64,000 nucleotides of DNA from the NCBI GenBank assembly GCA_041655765.1, contig JBBAEU010000008.1, forward strand, positions 49,502 through 113,501, read 5' to 3'. This DNA is from Brumimicrobium sp041655765 (GTDB taxonomy: Bacteria; Bacteroidota; Bacteroidia; Flavobacteriales_D; Crocinitomicaceae). The position numbers and the translations under genes were made by a program. The notes under the pieces are model-generated. The model had not been told where the DNA came from. It did not search any database and saw only the letters and a program-made list of their open reading frames with translations. Every line of letters starts with the position of its first letter. The stretch's first letter is position 1. Below are positions 17,538-24,166 of the stretch, piece after piece.

Positions 17538-18509
17538 ATGGCAATAGTTGATGACATCAAAGCACCCATTGAGGAAGAGTTAGTAAAATTTGAAACTCAT
17601 TTCAGACAAAGCATGAAAGCTAACAATCCTTTGTTGGACAGAGTTACGAGTTATGTTATTAAACGGAAAGGAAAGCAAGTGCGCCCCATGTTTGTATTCC
17701 TTGTTGCAAAAATGCTCGGAGAAGTAAAAGATGATACTTACACAGCAGCTTCATTAATCGAGTTACTACATACAGCAACGCTTGTCCATGATGATGTTGT
17801 TGATGATGCAAATGAACGCAGAGGGTTCTTCTCTGTAAATGCTTTGTGGAAAAATAAAATTGCTGTTTTAGTGGGTGACTTCCTACTCTCCAAAGTACTT
17901 TTATTGAGTATCGAACAAAAACAAATTCGGTCTTTAGAAGTTGTTGCGCGTGCTGTAAGGGAAATGAGCGAAGGTGAGTTATTACAAATTGAAAAAGCGC
18001 GAAGATTAGATATTGACGAAGATACTTATTTTGAAGTAATTCGACAAAAGACAGCGTCTTTGATTGCAACTTGTTGTGAAGCTGGAGCTATTTCTGTTCA
18101 ACGAGAAGATAAAGCCGACTTAATGAGAGAATTTGGAGAGAAAATAGGACTTGCCTTTCAAATTAAAGATGATATTTTCGATTATGGGGTGTCTGGAAAT
18201 GTTGGAAAGCCTACTGGAAACGATATCCGAGAACAAAAGATGACGCTTCCTCTGATTTATACGTTAAATAAAGTTGATAAGAAAACGCGAGCTGAACTTA
18301 TCAATATCGTAAAAAGACATCATGAAAACCCTGAAAAAGTGAGACGGGCAATTCATATCGTAATTGAAAATGGTGGAATCGAATATGCACACAAAGCGAT
18401 GATGAAATTGAAAGATGAAGCGTTGAGCCTTCTTAAAGAAATTCCAGATTCTCAAAGTAAAAAATCACTTGAATTATTGGTGGAATATACAGTAAATCGG
18501 GAAAAATAA
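17538..18509 (+). CDS. Polyprenyl diphosphate synthase (IspB-like)
   Basis: 323 residues, all-helical trans-isoprenyl diphosphate synthase. Both aspartate-rich Mg-binding motifs are seen: 'LVHDDVVDDANERRG' (FARM, about residues 80-94) and 'QIKDDIFDYG' (SARM, about 210-219), together with 'GKQVRPMFVFL' and 'KTASLIATCCEAGA'. It extends farnesyl diphosphate with isopentenyl units to make the long side chain of menaquinone, the usual quinone in this phylum; chain length cannot be set from sequence here. It is downstream of the SDR gene, with no clear metabolic link. Confidence 0.92.
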   Translation: MAIVDDIKAPIEEELVKFETHFRQSMKANNPLLDRVTSYVIKRKGKQVRPMFVFLVAKMLGEVKDDTYTAASLIELLHTATLVHDDVVDDANERRGFFSVNALWKNKIAVLVGDFLLSKVLLLSIEQKQIRSLEVVARAVREMSEGELLQIEKARRLDIDEDTYFEVIRQKTASLIATCCEAGAISVQREDKADLMREFGEKIGLAFQIKDDIFDYGVSGNVGKPTGNDIREQKMTLPLIYTLNKVDKKTRAELINIVKRHHENPEKVRRAIHIVIENGGIEYAHKAMMKLKDEALSLLKEIPDSQSKKSLELLVEYTVNREK

Positions 18510-18511
18510 AC

Positions 18512-19447
18512 TTAATCAATTTTCTTTTTTTTTCGTTCTATTTTTGCAGAAAATGAAATAAGATAAACACCTAAAAATATCATCAACATAAATGTAACTT
18601 TCCCTAACGTTATCGCTCCTATAAAATTTTCAGTCCATCCAATTGTTGCAAAAACAAACGTCAGCATTATCACAAAAGCTGGTTGTGTATATACATAACT
18701 ACCAGTTACACTTGGTGTCAAATGTTTTAATGAAAACACATTAAATAGATATGTGATGAAGGTGGCAAATAATATGATGAATCCTATCTTTAGCCAAATA
18801 TCCATTGGAAACTGACTAAAAGATGCAGCTAACAATTCTTCCCATGCTGGCGGATAAAGCAAGATAAAGACATAACCAAAAATAAAGTTATAGGTTATTA
18901 CTGTCAGTGGGTTATATTTCTTCATTAGCGGTTTTACAAGAACCAAATAAGCTGCAAATAAAAAAGCATTTGATACAATCATTATATCGCCAAAAGTAGA
19001 ATCGTATTGAGCTGTTTTCCCAACAATTGCTAAGGCAATAGCGCCAATTCCACCTACAATTACGCCAATTCCTTTTAACTTTGTTATTCTTTCTTTTAGA
19101 AAAAAGTAAGAAAGAATGACTGTGATAATTGGTATTGTTGTCATTAAAACCCCAACATTCATCGCAGAAGTATAGGCGATTCCATTTAAGAATAAAATCT
19201 GACTTGCGCCTATTCCGAATAATCCAGTTAGAAATAAAAGTGGAATATCCTTTTTATCTATTTTTTCTCGGATAAATGCTAAATAAACAATGAAGAAAAG
19301 TACTGTTGCAACTCCCATCCTAATGATGATAAATCCATTAGGCCCAATATGTTCTGGAGTAACACCTTTGGCTAAAAGATGATTTGCGGCATAGATAAGA
19401 TTTACAGAGATTAGTGCCAAATGAGCGAGTGAAACCTTATTTCTCAT
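18512..19447 (-). CDS. DMT-family transporter (EamA domains)
   Basis: 311 residues with ten predicted transmembrane helices formed by two EamA repeats (roughly residues 8-140 and 155-295). Typical segments are 'NLIYAANHLLAKG', 'FFLKERITKLKGIGVIVGG' and 'YVYTQPAFVIMLTF'. DMT proteins export metabolites or amino acids across the inner membrane; the substrate is unknown. Its start codon overlaps the last base of the upstream ArsC/Spx-like gene, so they are translationally coupled. It converges with the polyprenyl synthase two bases away. Confidence 0.9.
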   Translation of the reverse strand: MRNKVSLAHLALISVNLIYAANHLLAKGVTPEHIGPNGFIIIRMGVATVLFFIVYLAFIREKIDKKDIPLLFLTGLFGIGASQILFLNGIAYTSAMNVGVLMTTIPIITVILSYFFLKERITKLKGIGVIVGGIGAIALAIVGKTAQYDSTFGDIMIVSNAFLFAAYLVLVKPLMKKYNPLTVITYNFIFGYVFILLYPPAWEELLAASFSQFPMDIWLKIGFIILFATFITYLFNVFSLKHLTPSVTGSYVYTQPAFVIMLTFVFATIGWTENFIGAITLGKVTFMLMIFLGVYLISFSAKIERKKKKID

Positions 19448-19803
19448 TATTTTTTATGATAAGTTTCTTTCGCTTTAGCAATGGTTTCTTTTGAATTTCC
19501 TACAAATACCTTCTCACCTAAAATAATAAAAGGGCGTTTTAAAAAGGTATATTCTTCTAACAGATATTTTTTGTAATCTTCTTCTGTCAGTTTTATTGCA
19601 TTTAGCCCTAGAGAGCGATACTTCCTTGCTCTTTTACTAAATAAAGCTTCGTAAGAACCAACCTTATCTTTGATAAATGATAAAGTTTCCTCATCAATGT
19701 TTTCTTTTTTGATGTCTTGAAGTTCTACATCATCACCCAATTCTAACTCTTTCAGAATACGTTGATTTGTATCGCAAGTAGAGAGATGGAATATTTTTTT
19801 CAT
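19447..19803 (-). CDS. ArsC/Spx-family thioredoxin-fold protein
   Basis: 118 residues with the ArsC/Spx fold: 'FHLSTCDTNQRILKELE' with one cysteine in the active-site loop, 'ELQDIKKENIDEE', and a C-terminal 'FLKRPFIILGEKVFVGNS' that corresponds to the 'xxRPI' motif of glutaredoxin-like arsenate reductases. There is no second cysteine, so it is not a CxxC Spx. True arsenate reduction is unproven; many such proteins in this phylum are general stress or redox proteins. The gene is coupled to the downstream EamA transporter. It is unrelated in family to the arsC at 43832. Confidence 0.82.
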   Translation of the reverse strand: MKKIFHLSTCDTNQRILKELELGDDVELQDIKKENIDEETLSFIKDKVGSYEALFSKRARKYRSLGLNAIKLTEEDYKKYLLEEYTFLKRPFIILGEKVFVGNSKETIAKAKETYHKK

Positions 19804-19937
19804 AAATTAATTTTATTAAATATTTAAAGATTTAGATCTTCAACAGCTTTTATAGATATAAGCAATTTTATGATTTTATTTATAATGAGAGATACCGATT
19901 CAAAACTTCTTTTGATAATGTAAACATGGCTGAAAAA

Positions 19938-20951
19938 CTACACAACTACTTTATCTTTTAAATAGCTCATTGCTTTTTTAACCATCTTTTCCGATCCCAC
20001 ATAAAACCCAACTCTTTGGTGAAGTTTTTTGGGTTCAATCTCTAAAATTCTACGGTGGCCATCTGTTGCGATTGCTCCTGATTGCTCAGCAATAAATGCG
20101 AGAGGATTACATTCGTACAATAACCTTAGTCTTCCTTCTGGGAAATTAGCTGTTACTGGATAAACATAAATTCCTCCTTTTATCATATTTCTATGGAAAT
20201 CGGCAACCAAAGAACCAATATATCGACCAGAATAGGGTCTTCCTGTTGACGGATCTTCTTCCCGACAATATTCTGTATATTCTTTTAATCCAGGGTCGCA
20301 GCGATTTAAATTGCCTTCATTAATTGCGTAGTATCGACCTGTTTTGGGTGTTTTCATATCAGGGTGAGACAAACAAAACTCTCCAATTGACGGATCTAAG
20401 GTAAATCCATTTACACCTTTTCCAGTTGTGTAAACCAACATGGTTGACGAGCCGTATAGAACATATCCAGCTGCTATTTGTGCTGTTCCCTTTTGTAGGA
20501 AATCCTCTTTTATTGCAGGTGTTCCAGGTTCTGAAATTCGACGGTAAATGGAAAAAATTGTACCTATGGAAACATTCACATCAATGTTTGATGAACCATC
20601 TAAAGGATCAAATAAAACTACATATTTTCCTTTTTTTGATTCTTCGCCATTGAAAGAAATAAAGTCATCATTTTCTTCTGATGCAATACCACACACTTCT
20701 TCTCCTCTCATAAAAGCACGGACAAACGCTTCATCTGCAATAACATCAAGTTTTTGTTGTGCTTCTCCTTGAACGTTTGTTTGATGTTTAGAACCTAAGA
20801 TGTCAGACAGTCCTGCTCGATTTACATCGCGATTTACAATTTTTGATGCTGTAGCAATATCACTTAAAAGTCTTGTTAACTCTCCTGTTGCAAATGGAAA
20901 GTCTTTTTGACGCTCTAAAATAAAATCGTTTAATGTGGTAATTTTTGACAT
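19938..20951 (-). CDS. fbp: Fructose-1,6-bisphosphatase, class 1
   Basis: 337 residues. It hydrolyses fructose 1,6-bisphosphate to fructose 6-phosphate in gluconeogenesis. The class 1 metal and phosphate site is clear: 'VCGIASEENDDF', 'VLFDPLDGSSNIDVNVSIGT' and 'GRYIGSLVADFHRNMIKGG', followed by 'RLLYECNPLAFIAEQSGG'-type sequence ending 'LEIEPKKLHQRVGFYVGS'. Length is normal. A GATATTTG box (one mismatch) lies 17 bases before the ATG. The gene is monocistronic, with an unusual 430-base gene-free region upstream. Confidence 0.97.
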   Translation of the reverse strand: MSKITTLNDFILERQKDFPFATGELTRLLSDIATASKIVNRDVNRAGLSDILGSKHQTNVQGEAQQKLDVIADEAFVRAFMRGEEVCGIASEENDDFISFNGEESKKGKYVVLFDPLDGSSNIDVNVSIGTIFSIYRRISEPGTPAIKEDFLQKGTAQIAAGYVLYGSSTMLVYTTGKGVNGFTLDPSIGEFCLSHPDMKTPKTGRYYAINEGNLNRCDPGLKEYTEYCREEDPSTGRPYSGRYIGSLVADFHRNMIKGGIYVYPVTANFPEGRLRLLYECNPLAFIAEQSGAIATDGHRRILEIEPKKLHQRVGFYVGSEKMVKKAMSYLKDKVVV

Positions 20952-21162
20952 GCTTTTAAAACTTTCTACAAATATCGTGAAAAATTTCTATCTTACTATG
21001 AATTCAAAGTGGATAATATGTTTTTATATTTTCTTGTGCTATTAACCAAAAACAACTTTTCATTACGCCCGTAGATTAATGGTAATGTAGTAAGATAGTG
21101 ATAACTGACAAAAATCAGCTTGTTATCTGCATTAAAATATGAGTAAATCTTGAATAAGAAAT

Positions 21163-21170
21163 TATATTTG
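21163..21170 (+). promoter_or_regulatory. -7 box TATATTTG of the candidate small RNA
   Basis: Exact TAnnTTTG match with no gene directly downstream on the plus strand. No convincing -33 TTG at the usual distance was found. Confidence 0.45.
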
Positions 21171-21175
21171 CAGCG

Positions 21176-21306
21176 AGAAGATTAGATACTTGGATTTAAT
21201 CTGTAATTATGTTTTAGTAAAATTTTATTTTAGCATAATTATAACTTATAGTTTGTATAGAAATTAACTCCTTCTTTTGTTTGTTTGTGAAGGGGTTATT
21301 TTTTTT
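21176..21306 (+). ncRNA. Candidate structured small RNA, about 130 nt
   Basis: The stretch runs from just after a TATATTTG promoter box to a strong plus-strand terminator and contains no usable reading frame. Three consecutive stem-loops are visible: AGATTA/TAATCT at 21179-21202 with a 12-base loop, TAATTATG/CATAATTA at 21204-21241 with a 22-base loop, and the terminator stem TAACTCCTTC/GAAGGGGTTA at 21265-21298 followed by eight Ts. There is no plus-strand gene upstream that would need this terminator, since fbp runs the other way. I do not recognise a known RNA family. Transcription start and size are inferred. Confidence 0.5.
21265..21306 (+). terminator. Rho-independent terminator without an upstream gene
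   Basis: A 10-bp stem TAACTCCTTC/GAAGGGGTTA (one G-T wobble), 14-base T/G loop, followed by a run of eight Ts. It is directional for the plus strand. Confidence 0.8.
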
Positions 21307-21352
21307 GTAGGAAATATTCTTTACTTATTGGAGCGAGAAGTTTAAAAAATTC

Positions 21353-21360
21353 TATATTTG
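21353..21360 (+). promoter_or_regulatory. -7 box TATATTTG of the FkbM methyltransferase gene
   Basis: Exact TAnnTTTG match 24 bases before ATG 21385. A TTG at 21328-21330 lies 22 bases upstream and may be the -33 element. Confidence 0.55.
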
Positions 21361-21384
21361 GAAAAACTGCATTCTTTTTGATTG

Positions 21385-22107
21385 ATGAACGTTAAGGAAA
21401 CACTTAGAAGAATACTGATTGCATTGCGTTTGGATTTAACCAAAAACCTTGAGTATGATAGGTTGACAAAAGCGATTTTAAAGAAAACTTTAAAAGAAAC
21501 GTTTAATTGTATTGATGTTGGCTGTCATAAAGGAGAAATTTTAGATATTATTTTAGAATATGCTCCCAAAGGCAAACATTTAGCTTTCGAGCCGATTCCG
21601 AGTTTATATGAAAATTTAAAGAAAAAATATACAAAAAACGTAACTGTTTACCCATATGCTTTATCAAATATTAGTGGGAAAACGACGTTTAATTTTGTTA
21701 AGAATGCGCCTGCTTATAGTGGAATAAGAAAAAGAAAATACGACGTTAAGAACCCTGATATTAAAGAGATCGAAGTTGAAGTAAAAAAAATGGACGAGAT
21801 TGTAGCCATTAATCAGCGAATTGATTTTATCAAAATTGACGTTGAAGGTGGAGAATATGGAGTTTTGGTAGGAGCTAGAAATACTTTGCTTCGCAATTAT
21901 CCCGTGATTTTGTTTGAGTCGGGAAAAGGAGCAAGTGAGTTTTACGGGAAAACACCTGATGAATTGCACCAATATCTAGTTGGAGAAATTGGCTATAAAA
22001 TCTACACTTTAAAATCTTTTATTGGCGACAAAGAATCTATTTCAGAATCTGAATTTGTAAACTATTTTAATACAAATAAAGAGTATGGGTTTGTGGCTTC
22101 AAAATAA
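21385..22107 (+). CDS. FkbM family methyltransferase
   Basis: 240 residues with the FkbM SAM-binding fold: 'FNCIDVGCHKGEILDIIL' (motif I, about residues 40-57), 'LAFEPIPSLYENL' (acidic end of strand 2), and 'RIDFIKIDVEGGEYGVLVGA', the diagnostic FkbM 'IDFIKIDVEG' motif near residue 150. FkbM enzymes are mostly O-methyltransferases of sugars or polyketides, often in polysaccharide loci, but no glycosyltransferases lie beside this gene, so the substrate is unknown. ATG 21385 is used; the in-frame TTG just before it is not needed. A strong hairpin at 22109-22139 follows the stop codon. Confidence 0.9.
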   Translation: MNVKETLRRILIALRLDLTKNLEYDRLTKAILKKTLKETFNCIDVGCHKGEILDIILEYAPKGKHLAFEPIPSLYENLKKKYTKNVTVYPYALSNISGKTTFNFVKNAPAYSGIRKRKYDVKNPDIKEIEVEVKKMDEIVAINQRIDFIKIDVEGGEYGVLVGARNTLLRNYPVILFESGKGASEFYGKTPDELHQYLVGEIGYKIYTLKSFIGDKESISESEFVNYFNTNKEYGFVASK

Positions 22108-22108
22108 A

Positions 22109-22139
22109 AATTCCACAAGGTTAAAGCTCTTGTGGAATT
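22109..22139 (-). terminator. Terminator between FkbM and peroxidase genes
   Basis: A perfect 11-bp stem AATTCCACAAG/CTTGTGGAATT with a 9-base loop between two convergent genes. On the minus strand it is followed by TTTTTATTTT, so it mainly ends the peroxidase transcript; it may also stop plus-strand transcription. Confidence 0.85.
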
Positions 22140-22211
22140 CCGATGATTTTATTTAAAGAAATAACCTTGTCAAAAACAAAAAGGTGAAACGATAAAGTTA
22201 AGTTCCAACTT

Positions 22212-23294
22212 CTAATTCATTCTTTTTAAATCTTCATCTAACTCTCCAGTCAAAGATTTTAAGAAAGTTGTAATACTTTGAACTTCTTCTTCAGTTAAAT
22301 CGTCCTGAATTTGTAATTCTCCCATAATTCTTATAGCATCTTCAAGTTTTTCAACTGAACCATCATGGAAATAAGGATAAGTTTCAGCGACATTTCTAAG
22401 TCCTGGAACTTTAAAGAAATGCTTATCTCTTTCCTCTTTTGTTTCTTCGTACCTTCCAAGGTCGATTTTCTCACTTTTTGTATGCACCCAATAATCTCCA
22501 TAAAGCCCAAATTTTTGAAGCATTCTTCCACCTAAAGCGGGGCCATTATGACAAGTTGTACATTGATTATCAAAAAACAAAGCAAGGCCATCTTTTTCTT
22601 CTTTTGTAAGTGCGTCTGTTTTGCCATCCATCCACTCGTCAAATCTACTAACAGGTGCCAATTGGCGTTCAAAAGCCCCGATTGCGTCTGTAATTGTGGC
22701 AAATGTTATTGCTTCAGCTGAGTCTTTATAAACTCTGCCAAACATTTCTTGATATTCTTCAACGCCACGCAATCTTTCTTCCAAGAATTCCGCATTTGGA
22801 ATGTTGTGTTCTACTGGATTTAAAATGGGACCACCAGCTTGTTCTTCTACGTCTTTTGCTCTTCCGTCCCAAAATTGCATTCCATGTAAAAACGCATATA
22901 AAACAGTAGGAGAATTTCTTCCACCGAACTCATCCGTATCTCCAGGAGAAAGAGGCAAGTTATCCACACCATGTGTTTCAAGGTTGTGACAAGAATTACA
23001 ACTAATATTTCCATCTAAAGATAGTCGTGTATCAAAGAACAACTTTTTTCCGAGTTCTACTTTTTCTTGTGGAATATCTGTATCTATTAAAGCAGTTACA
23101 GAAGATTGAAAAAAGAGGTGGGATTTTTCCAATAACTCAGCTTCTCTTTCATGTTCATGTACAGATGTCTCTTCTGAAATTTCTTCAGTTTTTTCAGTAG
23201 CTGAATTGCAACTTGTGTATAAACCTAGGCTTAATAGAGCAAATATAAATAAACCAATATAAGATTTTGTACTTGTAAAATTATTCTTTTTCAT
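22212..23294 (-). CDS. Dihaem cytochrome c peroxidase (CcpA/MauG family)
   Basis: 360 residues. It has a lipoprotein signal (lipobox 'LYTSCNS', cysteine about residue 29). Two c-type haem motifs are present: 'CNSCH' near residue 99 and 'CTTCH' near residue 245. Other family segments are 'LFFDTRLSLDGNISCNSCHN', 'GRNSPTVLYAFLHGMQFWDGR' and 'FKVPGLRNVAETYPYFHDGS'. It reduces hydrogen peroxide in the periplasm with electrons from small cytochromes or quinol. A His/Glu-rich short stretch follows the lipobox. The gene is single, with a TATATTTA-like box upstream. Confidence 0.93.
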   Translation of the reverse strand: MKKNNFTSTKSYIGLFIFALLSLGLYTSCNSATEKTEEISEETSVHEHEREAELLEKSHLFFQSSVTALIDTDIPQEKVELGKKLFFDTRLSLDGNISCNSCHNLETHGVDNLPLSPGDTDEFGGRNSPTVLYAFLHGMQFWDGRAKDVEEQAGGPILNPVEHNIPNAEFLEERLRGVEEYQEMFGRVYKDSAEAITFATITDAIGAFERQLAPVSRFDEWMDGKTDALTKEEKDGLALFFDNQCTTCHNGPALGGRMLQKFGLYGDYWVHTKSEKIDLGRYEETKEERDKHFFKVPGLRNVAETYPYFHDGSVEKLEDAIRIMGELQIQDDLTEEEVQSITTFLKSLTGELDEDLKRMN

Positions 23295-23393
23295 AATTTT
23301 ATTTTTTTGTAAATATAAAGATTTAATAATTATTTACAAACAATCTATGTCATAGAAAATTTGTAGTATTTTGATTAGAAATCGATAAAATAA

Positions 23394-24125
23394 TTAGCTT
23401 TTTTTACGAAGCTCAAAGTTTTTACCTAAATAAACTTTTCGTACTTGTTCGTCAGCGGCTAATTCTTCTGCGGTACCAGCTTTTAGAATTTTCCCTTCAA
23501 ATAGGAGGTAGGCTCTATCAGTTATAGATAACGTTTCTTGTACGTTATGGTCAGTAATTAACACACCAATATTTCGATTTTTTAAATCAGCCACAATGGA
23601 TTGGATATCTTCTACGGCAATTGGGTCAACTCCTGCAAAAGGTTCATCCAAAAGAATGAATTTTGGGTCTGTTGTCAATGCCCTTGCAATTTCTGTTCTT
23701 CGCTTTTCTCCTCCAGAGAGTGATGCTCCTTTGTTTTTACGCACGTGATTCAAGCCGAATTCAGTAATGAGTTTTTCTAGTTTTGCATGGCGTTCTTCTT
23801 TGTTGAGTTTTGTCATTTCCAAAATAGCCATGATATTGTCTTCGACACTCAGTTTTCTAAAAACAGAAACTTCTTGAGGTAGATACCCTATGCCCAGCTG
23901 AGAGCGTTTATACATAGGCAATCTGGTGATTTCTCTATTGTCAAGAAATACTTTTCCTACATCGGGCGAAACCAATCCTACAATCATATAAAAAGTAGTT
24001 GTTTTCCCTGCTCCGTTTGGTCCTAAAAGTCCTACAACTTCTCCTTGATTAACATCAATTGTAACGCCTTTTACGACTTTTCTGCCACGATAAGACTTTT
24101 CTATGTTTTCTGTATATAACCTCAT
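23394..24125 (-). CDS. lptB: LPS export ABC transporter ATPase LptB
   Basis: 243 residues, a complete ABC ATPase: Walker A 'GPNGAGKTTTFYMIVGLVSP', Q-loop 'GYLPQEVSVFRKL', signature 'SLSGGEKRRTEIARAL', Walker B 'FILLDEPFAGVDP' and H-loop 'LITDHNVQETL'. The 'YLPQE.SVFRKLSVEDNI' block identifies LptB. It powers extraction of lipopolysaccharide from the inner membrane with LptF/LptG, which are not encoded nearby. It is preceded by the DUF5686 outer-membrane protein gene on the same strand, 41 bases away. Confidence 0.95.
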   Translation of the reverse strand: MRLYTENIEKSYRGRKVVKGVTIDVNQGEVVGLLGPNGAGKTTTFYMIVGLVSPDVGKVFLDNREITRLPMYKRSQLGIGYLPQEVSVFRKLSVEDNIMAILEMTKLNKEERHAKLEKLITEFGLNHVRKNKGASLSGGEKRRTEIARALTTDPKFILLDEPFAGVDPIAVEDIQSIVADLKNRNIGVLITDHNVQETLSITDRAYLLFEGKILKAGTAEELAADEQVRKVYLGKNFELRKKS

Positions 24126-24166
24126 TTACTGAAATTCAACGCTAAGATAATAATTTCTTCTATATT

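Larger units (their letters stand above)
20952..21384. other. 433-base intergenic region with multiple hairpins
   Basis: No credible protein gene. From left to right it holds the fbp promoter-like box (20969-20976, minus), a 15-codon reading frame rich in hydrophobic residues at 20998-21045, a nested hairpin at 21100-21127 (GATAAC/GTTATC with TGA/TCA inside), a TATATTTG box at 21163, three further hairpins of which the last is a terminator at 21265-21306, and a second TATATTTG box at 21353 that serves the methyltransferase gene. Confidence 0.6.

Noticed and set aside
19447..19803. Second arsenic resistance gene
   Set aside because: The ArsC/Spx-like protein has only one active-site cysteine and lies with a DMT transporter, not with an arsenite pump.
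21064..21130. tRNA-like string (CGCCCGTAGATTAATGGTAATG) in the intergenic region before the candidate small RNA
   Set aside because: Only the D-arm-like start fits; there is no anticodon stem, no T arm and no matching acceptor 3' half.
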